A stretch of DNA of 64,000 nucleotides from CAYPNF01 sp964411985 (lineage in GTDB: Bacteria; Verrucomicrobiota; Verrucomicrobiia; Limisphaerales; J093), in NCBI GenBank assembly GCA_964411985.1, contig CAYPNF010000015.1:62001-126000 (forward strand). The letters run 5' to 3'. Shown here one piece after another: positions 43,328 to 53,099 of the stretch. Made by a program: the position numbers and the translations under genes. Each line of letters begins with the position of its first letter. The stretch's first letter is position 1. The notes under the pieces are model-generated. The model was given only the letters and a program-made list of their open reading frames with translations. It was not told where the DNA came from and ran no database searches.

Positions 43328-45760
43328 ATGGTTTTGCTCAACCGTCTGCTCATGACCTGTTTACCGAAGCTACACACGTCCGCCAGGAAGGTCTTCGTCT
43401 CCGTATCCGTGCTCTCCCTGCTGATCTCTTGGCAACTCACAGCCGCAAAGGCCTCCCTCGCCCCCCTCGATCAAGGCCCTCTGCAGATCTGGTTCCAAAC
43501 ACCCGCCACCAACTGGGAGACCCAAGCCCTCCCCGTAGGCAACGGAAGGCTCGGCGGGATGATTTTCGGTGGAACCGCCAAGGAACGCATTCAGCTGAAC
43601 GAAGACTCGCTCTGGTCAGGCGGCCCTCGCGACGTGAACAACCCGGCGGCCCTCGCGCATCTCGCGGAAACCCGAAAACTACTTTTCGAGGGAAAACCCG
43701 CAGAGGCCATGAACTTGGCTGGAAAGTATCTGATGGCGACTCCGATGCAAATTACTCCCTATCAGAGTCTTGGAGATCTACGCCTGGAATTCCCTGGCCA
43801 CGAAAACGCCGAGGATTACCGCCGAGAGCTGGACCTCTCCACCGCCACGGCAAAAGTGGCCTATCGCGTGGGGGATGTCGTTTATACCCGGGAGATCTTT
43901 GCCAGCCACCCGGACCAAGTCCTGGTCATCAGGATCACCGCCAGCAAACCAGGCAAACTCACGCTGTTCGCTCTTCTCGACCGAGAGCAAGATTTTCTCC
44001 CCGCCGGACGCCAACCCAATAAACTGGTGATGTCAGGCCAACTGGATCGCGGCAAGGGCATGGATTACCATGTGGTTCTCCTGGCCCAACAGGAGGGTGG
44101 GCAGGTGGCTGCCCCCGGGCGCCGCCTGGAAGTCCGTGATGCGAATGCCGTGACGTTACTGCTCAGCGCCGCCACGAACTTTGGTGGGCAAGATGCCGAG
44201 GACACAGCGGACGAACTCTTGAATGAGGCGGCCAAGAAGTCATATCGATCCCTTGCCACCGCGCACCAAGCAGACTACCGCAGGCTCTTTGACCGTGTGA
44301 GCCTGAACCTGGGCCACTCCGAAGCGACCCGACTCCCCACCAACGAGCGGGTGGCGAGAGTACAAAAGGGGGAGGCAGATCCGCAACTTCTAGCCCTCTA
44401 TTTCCAATTTGGGCGTTATCTCCTCATCTCCAGTTCTCGTCCAGGCGACTTGCCCGCCAATCTGCAAGGGCTGTGGGCTCAAGGCATGAACCCGCCCTGG
44501 AACAGCGATTACCATCTCAACATCAATTTGCAGATGAACTACTGGCCAGCTGAACCAGCCAACCTCAGTGAATGCGCCCTTCCCTTGGCAGAGTTGATCC
44601 AGTCCCTGCGCGAACCGGGTCGGAAGACGGCCCGCATTCACTACAACGCGCGGGGGTGGGTGGCCCACCACATCACCGATATCTGGGGCTTCACAGGGCC
44701 GGGTGATGGGCCCCAGTACGGCCTCTGGCCCATGGGCGCAGCCTGGCTTTGCCAACACCTCTGGGAGCATTACTCTTTCACGGGCGACCAGGAGTTCCTC
44801 GCCAAGAAGGCTTATCCGGTGATGAAGGAATCTGCGGAATTCTTCCTGGACTACTTGGTTCAAGACTCGAAGGGACGTCTGGTGAGTGGTCCCTCCATTT
44901 CCCCGGAGAACTCCTACCGGCTTCCCGATGGCACCACCGGAAACCTCTGTATGGGCGCTTCGATGGATACCCAGATCATTCGAGACCTCTTCGGTAACTG
45001 CATCGAAGCCGCAGAGAGGCTGAAAACGGATGCCGCATTTGCCGGGCAATTGGCCAACACCTTAAAACGGCTTCCTCCCATCGAAGTGGGGAAACATGGG
45101 CAAATCATGGAGTGGTCGGAAGACTACGACGAGCCAGAGCCAGGACATCGGCACATCTCCCATTTGTTTGCCCTTCACCCCGGCCGCCAGATCACGCTCC
45201 GAGGAACCCCGGATTTGGCCCGGGCGGCCCGGGTGACGCTCGAGCGACGCCTCAAGAACGGAGGAGGACACACCGGGTGGAGTCGGGCTTGGATCATCAA
45301 TTTCTGGGCCCGTCTTGGCGACGGCGAGCTGGCCCATGAAAACCTTGTGGCGCTCCTGCGCAAGAGCACGGCTCCGAACCTATTCGATCTTCATCCTCCC
45401 TTCCAAATCGACGGGAACTTCGGGGGAACCGCGGGCGTTTGCGAGATGTTGCTGCAGAGTCACGCCGGGGAAATCGACCTGCTGCCCGCACTGCCCAAAG
45501 CCTGGCCGCAAGGTCAGATCGCCGGCCTCCGCGCCCGAGGCGGGTTCGAGGTGGCCCTGTCGTGGAAGAATGGCGGTCTTGAGGAGGCTCGAATCACCTC
45601 CATTCTGGGGAACCGCTGCCGGATTCACACGCCAGCCCCTGCGGAAGTGCTCACCACCGGCGAACGAAGCCTGGGAAAGAAAGCGAACCGGCCAGAAAGC
45701 AATACCGTGGAGTTCGAGACCAAAGCGGGCACCACCTACCTCGTCCGACCTCAGCGTTAA
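43328..45760 (+). CDS. Exported glycoside hydrolase family 95 (alpha-L-fucosidase)
   Basis: 810 residues from ATG 43328 (a GTG two codons earlier is also possible). Signal sequence FVSVSVLSLLISWQLTAAKA exports it. The GH95 signature is continuous: PVGNGRLGGMIFGG with ERIQLNEDSLWSGGP; NLQGLWAQGMNPPWNSDYH; LNINLQMNYWPAEPANLSE (the conserved Asn of the catalytic site); SPENSY; MEWSEDYDEPEPGHRHISHL (the likely general acid Glu); and FQIDGNFGGTAGVCEML (the activating Asp). GH95 enzymes release terminal L-fucose or L-galactose from glycans by inversion. It is convergent with a hybrid sensor kinase whose periplasmic propeller could sense breakdown products. Probably part of fucoidan or xyloglucan use. 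Confidence 0.94.
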   Translation: MVLLNRLLMTCLPKLHTSARKVFVSVSVLSLLISWQLTAAKASLAPLDQGPLQIWFQTPATNWETQALPVGNGRLGGMIFGGTAKERIQLNEDSLWSGGPRDVNNPAALAHLAETRKLLFEGKPAEAMNLAGKYLMATPMQITPYQSLGDLRLEFPGHENAEDYRRELDLSTATAKVAYRVGDVVYTREIFASHPDQVLVIRITASKPGKLTLFALLDREQDFLPAGRQPNKLVMSGQLDRGKGMDYHVVLLAQQEGGQVAAPGRRLEVRDANAVTLLLSAATNFGGQDAEDTADELLNEAAKKSYRSLATAHQADYRRLFDRVSLNLGHSEATRLPTNERVARVQKGEADPQLLALYFQFGRYLLISSSRPGDLPANLQGLWAQGMNPPWNSDYHLNINLQMNYWPAEPANLSECALPLAELIQSLREPGRKTARIHYNARGWVAHHITDIWGFTGPGDGPQYGLWPMGAAWLCQHLWEHYSFTGDQEFLAKKAYPVMKESAEFFLDYLVQDSKGRLVSGPSISPENSYRLPDGTTGNLCMGASMDTQIIRDLFGNCIEAAERLKTDAAFAGQLANTLKRLPPIEVGKHGQIMEWSEDYDEPEPGHRHISHLFALHPGRQITLRGTPDLARAARVTLERRLKNGGGHTGWSRAWIINFWARLGDGELAHENLVALLRKSTAPNLFDLHPPFQIDGNFGGTAGVCEMLLQSHAGEIDLLPALPKAWPQGQIAGLRARGGFEVALSWKNGGLEEARITSILGNRCRIHTPAPAEVLTTGERSLGKKANRPESNTVEFETKAGTTYLVRPQR

Positions 45761-45778
45761 GGGAGACGATCCCGGAGC

Positions 45779-48700
45779 TCAGGAGGGTGGCGTGGAGTCG
45801 AGGACCTCTCGAATCTTCGCCAACAGAACCTCGGCAGAGTAAGGTTTCTCAAGCCATGGAGACTCCTTGGGCGGGCTCTGTCCTTCCTCAAGCGAGGCAG
45901 CGTTGTAGCCGCTGACGAACAGCACCGGCACGGAAGGCTTCAAGCTCGCGATGGCCGCCTGGGCCTGTCTTCCTCCCATTCGGGGCATGATCGCGTCCAG
46001 GATGACCAAGTCGATGCGGTCTTGGTGCTGGCGGAATACCTCCACGGCTTCCTGGCCATCCACCGCGACGAGAACGTCGTATCCAGCACGCTCCAGCACG
46101 CGTCGCCCGAACGCTCGCACTCCAGGCTCGTCTTCCGCGATCAGAATTGTCTCGGATCCGCCGGAAAGTCTCTTCTTCTCGGCAGGTTCCACCACGGTGG
46201 GGGCCTGTGGCAAAACCGGCAAATAGATCTCAAATCGAGCGCCTTTCCCTGGCTCGCTGGTCACGTGCAGGAACCCTTCGTGCTGCTGAACGATCCCAAA
46301 AACCACAGCGAGTCCCAGGCCCGTTCCTCGATGCTTGGGCTTAGTCGAGAAGAACGGTTCAAAGATCCGGGACAAGACCTCCGGGCTCATGCCCACACCG
46401 TGGTCGGCCACAGCCAACCGCACGAATTCCCCTTCCCTCGCCCATTCTGGAACTGCCTTCTCGGCGGAAGCAAACCGAACGTTATGCACCTCCACATCAA
46501 TGCGCCCCCCCTCTGGCATCGCATCCCGCGAATTCAGGCAAAGGTTCATCATCACCTGCTCCATCTGGCTCCGATCCACTCGAACATTCGCTGGCGCTGG
46601 ATCTGCCACATACGCCACCTCGATCGTGGGACCCACCACCCGGCGGACCAGTTGGAGCATGTCGTTCGCAAGGAGTCCAAGGTTGGTGTCTTGACGCTGC
46701 AGGATCTGGCGCCTCCCAAAAGCGAGCAACTGGCGGGTCAGCGACGACGCCTTCTGTGCCGACTGCAGAATCTCGTGCACATAGGTTTCGACGTCGGCGG
46801 CAGACCCACTGGATTCGAGAGCCAGTTGGGCATTCCCGAGGATCACTTGCAGCAGATTGTTGAAATCGTGAGCCACACCCCCCGCCAAAAGTCCAATCGC
46901 CTCCATTTTCTGCGCCTGGCGCAGCTGGTCTTGCAGTTGGTGCTTCTGATGGTCCGCTCTATGCCGTTCGGTCACATCAAGGGAAACGCCAATCAAGCCC
47001 CCCAGAGTGCCGTCAGGCTTGTGGAAGGGCGAGAGGCAAGTCTCAAAAACCAACTCGCCCAAGCGAAACTCGAGTACCATCGGTCGCCCCTGAAGACCGG
47101 CGCGGATCCCCGCCACCACCTCAGGATAATCGCGATACAATTCGAACACCGAGGTCCCAACCACCTGACCAGGCCGAAGCCCCAACGAAGCCAGCCCTTT
47201 CCCCTCCGAAAAGACGAACTTCCCCTCCTCATCGATCACGTAGAGCACGACAGGAGTACTGGTAATCACGCTTCGCAACTGTTCTTCGCTAAGCCGCAAC
47301 TTCTCCTCCGCCTGCCTCCGCTCCTGTATGTCCTGCTCCAACTGCAAGGTCCGTTCTCTAACCCGATCCTCCAGGACTTCCGCGTAGCGGGCGATCCGCC
47401 GGCGGGTGAACACCGAATACGCGCTCAAGGACAGCACCAGGCAGAAAAGCAGGCCGAGAACCGGCCAGAAAAAGGGACGCTGCTGGAGAGGTATCGCGGC
47501 CACTCGGAATTTCAAGGCGATCGAGGAGAGGGTTTGCACCCCATCGATGCTCTGTAAATCGACCGCGACCTCGTAAGGCCCAGGAGCTAGAGTGTCGGTG
47601 GGGATCTTCACCAACCCACCCACCGCCTCCTGAACTCCGACCTTGGAAAGGCCGGAGAGCGAGTACATCATCCGGTATCGCTGAGCCGGCACAACGTTCG
47701 AAAACCGCACAACGGGCCGCAACCGCGCTTGGTAAAGGTCGCCCCGGGTCGTCTGCGGAGGGGCAAGCTCCACAACCATGCGGGCCTCGGCCCGATGATC
47801 GGTCGATCGAAAGATCATGTCGTCCACCCCCACCCACCATTGCCCCCGCTCATCTTTCAGGGCACCCACCAGGTTCCCCTCCACAGGCAATGGCAAAAGT
47901 CGAAGCTGTGCCCCCACCTCGTCCTCCACGACCACAATGTTGTACCGGGCCCCAAAAGCCAGCGTGCCATCCTGCAGCGTATAGGGATAGCTGACACGAT
48001 CTCGGTAGGGGTAACTCCACTCCTTGCCATCAAAGTGGCCCAAACCCCAAAGTCCACCCCGTTCCCCGTGACAAACCGTCCAAAGTCCGGACCGATTCTC
48101 AACAATCCCTGAGAAGGTGTTCCCAAGGGCACCACGAAGCCTCCTCCATTGACCCGGCTGCTGCGCAGGACGTGACCAGATCAAACCCTTTCGAAAAAGC
48201 CAAATGGCACCTGTTCGGTCAACATAAAGCTCGGGAAACTCGCCACCGAAAACCGGGCTCTCGATGCGCTCGGAATCTCCGGGGCGCGCGGGTTCGTTGA
48301 GACCCGACAACCGGAAGAGAGCCAACCCCGTGCCTGAGACCGGTTTCCCGAGCATCCAAATGCCGTGCTCGTGGTCCGGCCTCACGTGAGGAAACGTATT
48401 CGTCGAGCATTCGGCCATCGCTAACCGGCGCAGCCCGTTGGTGGACAGGTAAACCCCGCAGGGCAAACCCTCAGGCGAAAGTCCGTACAACCAAACCTCA
48501 CCGCCTGCATCGGCGCAAAAACCTCGGATCTCCCCTAAACCAAGTTCCCCTGCACGATACTCGCGCGAAGGAACCGAATCGACCAAAACCGCCCGATTCG
48601 TGTTCCATCCCCAGACGCGCTGCTGCCGATCCACCGTGTAGGTGAGCCCCGGGTTGGACTGACTTCTCCAAGTCCCACCCGCCATCTGGAAAACCTCCCC

Positions 48701-49864
48701 CGCGTTGGTAAACCATGAGACCTTCCCCACAGTGAATGCCGGAACTGCATTCCCCGTCTGCTCAATCCAACCATCCAGGTCCTCCTCGGCTCGCACGATG
48801 AAATTGGCTCCGACCGCCCAGACCGAGTCGTCTGGCGCGCGCTCCACCGACTCGATCCATTCGTGCATGTGGAACACCCCTAGCGACACGGACTCAAAAC
48901 GACCTCCTCGCCACTGCAAGAGAGAATGGTGGCTGCGCGGAGTCTCTCGCCCAAACGTCAGCAAACGGCCGTCAGGCAAAGGACACAGGTTGTAGGGGGG
49001 CCAAGTGGCGGGAGCGTCGGCGTGACGCCAACTGCCGTTCTGGCCAAAGTACAGGCCTGAGTTGGCACTCACGGCAATCCGACCGTCCGGGAGAGGTGCC
49101 GCCGTCCAAAAGGCCTCCACCGATTTCGGTGCCAGACCAGCCAAAGGCGACGACCAAACGCCGGACTCCAAGGCCAGCATGCCGGAGGCAGTAAGCACCA
49201 ACGCGCGACCATCCGCCTCCACCATCACGTTGTGGTACTCCAAATCCCCCTTCGCCCAGGGCGGCGCCAACTGCAACCATTGACCCTGGCGCAGGACGTC
49301 GAGGCGACCACGAGTATCGCCCCCAAAGCTATCCGAACAAAACCAAATCCCCCCTTCGGAATCCTCCACGATCCGCCGTACACTCGAGGCATCCGGGCCG
49401 ACACCCGATGGCAACCGCTCGAAACGCCTCGCCTTGGGATCAAAGACCCCTGCTCCGTGGTCAGTACCCACCCATAATCGTCCCTGCCGGTCCCTCAAGG
49501 TACACCGGATGAAATCGCTGGGAAGTCCATCCTTGGAGTTGAAGTGGCTCCATTCGTAACCGTCAAAGCGATCCAAACCCTGCGAACTGGCAATCCAGAC
49601 GCTCGCATTGGTCTCAAAAGACAGGTGAACGTAGTCTCGATCCGAAGGGAGGTTGAATTCCTGGCTGATGACCCTCAGACGCCAACGATGCATCTGGCGA
49701 TCCGTACCCCGGATGGACTCGGGCCTTTGAGCCATGCAAAGGACTGAAAGCCAAATACATGCAAGAAGAAAAACAGGGGCGAAACGACTGCTGGGCCTAA
49801 CGGGAGACGCCAAGCCTATCCAACACGATCCGACACGGCTGAGACATGTTAGGCTTCCGGTCAC
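45779..49864 (-). CDS. Hybrid histidine kinase/response regulator with periplasmic propeller
   Basis: 1361 residues. Order: signal or anchor (FAPVFLLACIWLSVLCMA); a long two-component-regulator propeller (repeats like DRQGRLWVGTDHGAGVFD and SDSFGGD); a Y_Y_Y-like domain; one membrane helix (FWPVLGLLFCLVLSLSAY); a coiled-coil helix; a PAS domain (VVLYVIDEEGKFVFSEGKG); HisKA with GVAHDFNNLLQVIL (His near residue 1004); HATPase with CLNSRDAMPEGGR, DHGVGMSPEV and GTGLGLAVVFG; and a receiver (residues 1238-1361) with ILDAIMPRMGG, phospho-Asp at about 1290. It resembles HTCS sensors of Bacteroidetes but has no DNA-binding domain, so a separate partner is needed. GTG 49864 is the assumed start. It converges on the fucosidase gene, 18 bp apart. 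Confidence 0.92.
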   Translation of the reverse strand: MTGSLTCLSRVGSCWIGLASPVRPSSRFAPVFLLACIWLSVLCMAQRPESIRGTDRQMHRWRLRVISQEFNLPSDRDYVHLSFETNASVWIASSQGLDRFDGYEWSHFNSKDGLPSDFIRCTLRDRQGRLWVGTDHGAGVFDPKARRFERLPSGVGPDASSVRRIVEDSEGGIWFCSDSFGGDTRGRLDVLRQGQWLQLAPPWAKGDLEYHNVMVEADGRALVLTASGMLALESGVWSSPLAGLAPKSVEAFWTAAPLPDGRIAVSANSGLYFGQNGSWRHADAPATWPPYNLCPLPDGRLLTFGRETPRSHHSLLQWRGGRFESVSLGVFHMHEWIESVERAPDDSVWAVGANFIVRAEEDLDGWIEQTGNAVPAFTVGKVSWFTNAGEVFQMAGGTWRSQSNPGLTYTVDRQQRVWGWNTNRAVLVDSVPSREYRAGELGLGEIRGFCADAGGEVWLYGLSPEGLPCGVYLSTNGLRRLAMAECSTNTFPHVRPDHEHGIWMLGKPVSGTGLALFRLSGLNEPARPGDSERIESPVFGGEFPELYVDRTGAIWLFRKGLIWSRPAQQPGQWRRLRGALGNTFSGIVENRSGLWTVCHGERGGLWGLGHFDGKEWSYPYRDRVSYPYTLQDGTLAFGARYNIVVVEDEVGAQLRLLPLPVEGNLVGALKDERGQWWVGVDDMIFRSTDHRAEARMVVELAPPQTTRGDLYQARLRPVVRFSNVVPAQRYRMMYSLSGLSKVGVQEAVGGLVKIPTDTLAPGPYEVAVDLQSIDGVQTLSSIALKFRVAAIPLQQRPFFWPVLGLLFCLVLSLSAYSVFTRRRIARYAEVLEDRVRERTLQLEQDIQERRQAEEKLRLSEEQLRSVITSTPVVLYVIDEEGKFVFSEGKGLASLGLRPGQVVGTSVFELYRDYPEVVAGIRAGLQGRPMVLEFRLGELVFETCLSPFHKPDGTLGGLIGVSLDVTERHRADHQKHQLQDQLRQAQKMEAIGLLAGGVAHDFNNLLQVILGNAQLALESSGSAADVETYVHEILQSAQKASSLTRQLLAFGRRQILQRQDTNLGLLANDMLQLVRRVVGPTIEVAYVADPAPANVRVDRSQMEQVMMNLCLNSRDAMPEGGRIDVEVHNVRFASAEKAVPEWAREGEFVRLAVADHGVGMSPEVLSRIFEPFFSTKPKHRGTGLGLAVVFGIVQQHEGFLHVTSEPGKGARFEIYLPVLPQAPTVVEPAEKKRLSGGSETILIAEDEPGVRAFGRRVLERAGYDVLVAVDGQEAVEVFRQHQDRIDLVILDAIMPRMGGRQAQAAIASLKPSVPVLFVSGYNAASLEEGQSPPKESPWLEKPYSAEVLLAKIREVLDSTPPS

Positions 49865-49960
49865 GATGAGGACAATATAACCACTTGTCTTATCGGAAGA
49901 AAACTACCTTTGATTAAGCCGTAAGCCAGCGGTGATGCACCCCCACCACCCCGGCTCCCG

Positions 49961-52615
49961 TCACGCCGACCGTCGTCTTCGGATGAGTCTCCCCAGGAAG
50001 AACAAGCCCATGGTGAGAATGCCCAAAGCCAAGGTTCTGGGCTCAGGAATGGCAGGGACCGTGGCAGGATCCGCAGGCGTCAAGCCGCTCTCCTCGAACT
50101 GCCGGGCGGTCTCGAGGACAACCGCACCCGTGACGGGAGTCACCAGTTGATACCGGGCTCCGACGCCGACCGACTGGCTCACTTGACGACGAGCCAGCAG
50201 TCGAACGGCCTCCTCGTTGGCCCAGAGGCGCACCAAGTGGAAGGAGGCCTCGATCTCCGAGGAAGGCCGGGGTGATTGGGGGCTGTGACCCGCTTCACGG
50301 GATACCACCCAACTTTTCCCGCCAGGCGACCACGCAGACGCCAGGAAAGCCAAGTCCGTCGACAGAGCCGCGAACCGCTCCAACCGCTGGAAGGAACTCA
50401 TGCCTCCCGACGCTTCCGCAATCCGATTGGGACCTGGCGTGACCTGAAGGTCCAGGACGGCCGGACCATCCGTCCGACGCTGAAGCCGCTGGTTGAGGAA
50501 GTCGATCGATCCTACGATCACAGGTTGAGGAGCATGTACCCAAAGCAGTGCGCTTCCTGGGTTGGTGGAAGCCAGGTCCCACCCCGTGAGGAGCGCGTGC
50601 AAGTTGTCCTGTCCTCCTTCGCACTTAAGGCGGGCCAAGCGCTGGCCGACCTCTCCAGGCGTCAGCCCGGGAGTATGTCGGATCTGGTCCGATGCTTCGA
50701 CGAGATGGATCGCCATCCCTGAAGGGAAGTTGGTCATCGCGGCCGCAAGCTCCTGGAGAGAGTCGGCCATGGCGGCTGATGTATCGACCACGAGCACCAA
50801 CGTCCTGGGAACCTGCGTCGCTTCAGGCCAGAGGGTCTGACGAATCCACTGAGGAGTCGGGCTCCGCGGGTCTTGGGCCCAGGCAGTCTGCCGGTCAGTA
50901 TCCCTCTGCACGTGGACCGCGGCCGTGCTCTGAGCCATCTCCGTTTCGCGCGATTCGCCCCGCAACACAAACTTCCCGGGCTTGGGCTCCTCGGAAAGCC
51001 AGGTCGCGCTCGAACCTTTGAGCGGTCGAGCCGACTCCACCCAGACGCTATGTCGAAACGACTCGGGGATGGTAAAATTCCGCTCCACAAAGGTGGGCCA
51101 ACGGAATCGTCCCATGCCCGCTTGATCCAGCTGCACCGGAAAACTAATGCCAAGACGCACCTTCATGACACCCCCTTGGCGCGGAACTGGGAAGCACTGC
51201 ATCAACACCTCGTCAGGCCCAACGGTCGTCACCAGGACCGGGTCTTGTCGTTGTCGAACCACCTTTTCATAAGCCTCACGAACCTCCGCACGTCCCGCGA
51301 AAGCGGCTTCCCTCTCCTCGCCATTCACCCATAACGTCAAACGCGAAACCACACCGCCCTTGGGCAAAAGCAGCTGCGCCCTCGCCTCGCGCTGGACCTC
51401 GGAGTCGTTTCGAAACTCCAGCGTCCACTCCGTGTAACCCACGGCAGCATCGGCTTCCACCACGCTGTCGAGACGGGAACCAACCAGGAACAGGTTCCGT
51501 ACCCGCCCTCCCACTTGCGCGCCTGCCTGATCGTTATCCCAGGTCCAGTCGTCCAGCGCGGTAAAACGGCCGCGGCCCATGCGCACTTTCGGCGCAGGAA
51601 CCGAATTGAAGGGCCTACCGGTAACGCGATAGTAAACCTTTCGAGCATCCTCGGTTCCGATATCTCGAACCCCAAGAACCCAACCCACCACATCCATGTT
51701 CTGTGCGCCTCGCGTGCGCCCGTAGCACAGCCGGAGCAGCAGGCTTTCATCTCCGAACCGCCGCAAGTACCGAACTTGGCTTGCCGTGCCGGAAAGATCC
51801 TCCAGTGTCCCGGTGCTAAGACCCTCAGCCACCTTATGTGCCGCCATCCGCGTCATCCACACGGGGGCCTCCACCATCACCAAGGCCAGGATGCCCAACG
51901 CCATCCCACGCCAGAGCCCAGTCAGGCGTACCAGTGGAGTCACGCCATCCTGACGCCGATACCACCACCCTAGCCGCAGAGCACAAAAAAGAGAAACCAC
52001 CGGGGCCAGAGGCAGTAGTCCAAAGCCAAGGTACAGGACCGCCACCAAACCCACCGGAGTCAGAGGGAGGAATAGGAAACTGTAAAACAGCGCCACCCCC
52101 ACCGCGGCACCATGGAGCCAGCCAAGCCATCCCCGGTTCTTCGGAACCCACTTCTGGTTTAACACCAACCATAGCAGGAGGTTTGCAGCCGGCACCAACC
52201 CAACCAGCATGAGGTGAAAAGCCGAGGGAATGGGATCAAAGAATGCACCCGCGCACAAGCCGGTGGCAAATTCGAGCCCAATCGTAAACGCCGGCAGGAG
52301 CACACCAAAGAAGCCCAGCCAGTAGTGCCTGGAACCAAGCTCGCGTTGGGGCTGCACAGGCCGGTCAGATGGCAATACCGGAGGCGGAATCTCGGGCCGA
52401 GTCTCGATTCCAGGATCCCCCAACCGCACCAGGATTCGCTGAACCTCTTCCCGGGTCACGACCTTCACGCCTGCCCGCCGGACCTCCTCATCGACGTGCC
52501 GACGCAAGTCCTCCAGGACCTCCGCTGGATCGGCCTCGGCCGCTTGGAGTTGGCCACGGACCCGGTTCAGGTAGCATTCCAATTCCTCCCGCGCGCTGGT
52601 CGTCCATTCAGTCAT
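49961..52615 (-). CDS. HAAS-VIT-vWA polytopic membrane protein with PEP-CTERM tail
   Basis: 884 residues. The N-terminal 75 residues (ECYLNRVRGQLQAAEADPAE, ILVRLGDPG) form a HAAS-like domain that often pairs with PadR regulators. Several membrane helices follow (about 95-260), then a VIT domain (WTLEFRNDSEVQREARAQLL, EKVVRQRQDPVLV; about 400-510) and a vWA domain (TLVLVVDTSAAMADS; the metal site is DTSAA, a degenerate DxSxS). The C terminus (VPAIPEPRTLAL, helix, RRRRSA) is a PEP-CTERM signal for exosortase. The layout recalls MSEP-CTERM and XrtN-system VIT proteins. It starts at ATG 52615, overlapping the PadR stop by 4 bp, hence translationally coupled. No exosortase gene is in the window. 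Confidence 0.85.
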   Translation of the reverse strand: MTEWTTSAREELECYLNRVRGQLQAAEADPAEVLEDLRRHVDEEVRRAGVKVVTREEVQRILVRLGDPGIETRPEIPPPVLPSDRPVQPQRELGSRHYWLGFFGVLLPAFTIGLEFATGLCAGAFFDPIPSAFHLMLVGLVPAANLLLWLVLNQKWVPKNRGWLGWLHGAAVGVALFYSFLFLPLTPVGLVAVLYLGFGLLPLAPVVSLFCALRLGWWYRRQDGVTPLVRLTGLWRGMALGILALVMVEAPVWMTRMAAHKVAEGLSTGTLEDLSGTASQVRYLRRFGDESLLLRLCYGRTRGAQNMDVVGWVLGVRDIGTEDARKVYYRVTGRPFNSVPAPKVRMGRGRFTALDDWTWDNDQAGAQVGGRVRNLFLVGSRLDSVVEADAAVGYTEWTLEFRNDSEVQREARAQLLLPKGGVVSRLTLWVNGEEREAAFAGRAEVREAYEKVVRQRQDPVLVTTVGPDEVLMQCFPVPRQGGVMKVRLGISFPVQLDQAGMGRFRWPTFVERNFTIPESFRHSVWVESARPLKGSSATWLSEEPKPGKFVLRGESRETEMAQSTAAVHVQRDTDRQTAWAQDPRSPTPQWIRQTLWPEATQVPRTLVLVVDTSAAMADSLQELAAAMTNFPSGMAIHLVEASDQIRHTPGLTPGEVGQRLARLKCEGGQDNLHALLTGWDLASTNPGSALLWVHAPQPVIVGSIDFLNQRLQRRTDGPAVLDLQVTPGPNRIAEASGGMSSFQRLERFAALSTDLAFLASAWSPGGKSWVVSREAGHSPQSPRPSSEIEASFHLVRLWANEEAVRLLARRQVSQSVGVGARYQLVTPVTGAVVLETARQFEESGLTPADPATVPAIPEPRTLALGILTMGLFFLGRLIRRRRSA

Positions 52616-52971
52616 TTTCCCGCTCCTTTCTCACGCAAGACCCGGATTCCTGCGTTGAGAGACTCTAGGTATTCCCTCATCCATTCCATCATCTTGAGTC
52701 CCTCCGGCGTTAGCGAATAGTACTTTCGGGCTGGACCTTCGTTGGACTCCTCCAAGCGGGTCTGCAGCAGACCCTGTACCCTGAGCCGGGAAAGGAGGGG
52801 GTAAATCGTGCCTTCAGTAACTCCCAACCCAGGAACGTCGACGAGTGTCTTCACCAGGTCGTAGCCATACCGCTCCTTCTCGACCAGGGCGTTGAGAATG
52901 CAGTACTCCAGCATCCCTTTCCGCACCTGAACGGTCCAGTTGTCGAAAAAGTCCTGGGAAGGGACGCTCAT
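52612..52971 (-). CDS. PadR-family transcriptional regulator
   Basis: 119 residues. The winged helix spans LVEKERYGYDLVKTLVDVPG, TEGTIYPLLSRLRVQGLL and GPARKYYSLTPEGLKMM, the PadR hallmark. A C-terminal helix (MREYLESLNAGIRVLREK) mediates dimers. PadR proteins often repress their own operon and a co-encoded membrane protein. Its stop overlaps the ATG of the HAAS-VIT-vWA gene by 4 bp (ATGA-type), so both are one transcription-translation unit. An operator candidate lies about 40 bp upstream of its ATG. Confidence 0.94.
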   Translation of the reverse strand: MSVPSQDFFDNWTVQVRKGMLEYCILNALVEKERYGYDLVKTLVDVPGLGVTEGTIYPLLSRLRVQGLLQTRLEESNEGPARKYYSLTPEGLKMMEWMREYLESLNAGIRVLREKGAGK

Positions 52972-53010
52972 GAAGGGGCAAAGGCGTTGCTAGATCACTA
53001 GATAGTCTAC

Positions 53011-53029
53011 TACTATGTAAAACATAGTA
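53011..53029. promoter_or_regulatory. Palindromic operator candidate for the PadR regulator
   Basis: TACTATGTAAAACATAGTA: perfect 8-bp arms TACTATGT/ACATAGTA around AAA, 40 bp upstream of the PadR ATG. PadR-family operators commonly carry ATGT and ACAT half-sites, as here. Its position suggests it overlaps the promoter and allows autorepression. Confidence 0.65.
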
Positions 53030-53099
53030 CACACCCAGCGACCACGCAAGAAAAGAAATCGCAAACGCCGCCACCCGGCGAAGCCAGGCTGATACCGCC

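Noticed and set aside
46022..47557. A 511-codon plus-strand open frame
   Set aside because: It runs antisense to the hybrid histidine kinase, whose PAS, HisKA and HATPase motifs are intact. The translation has no recognisable domain.
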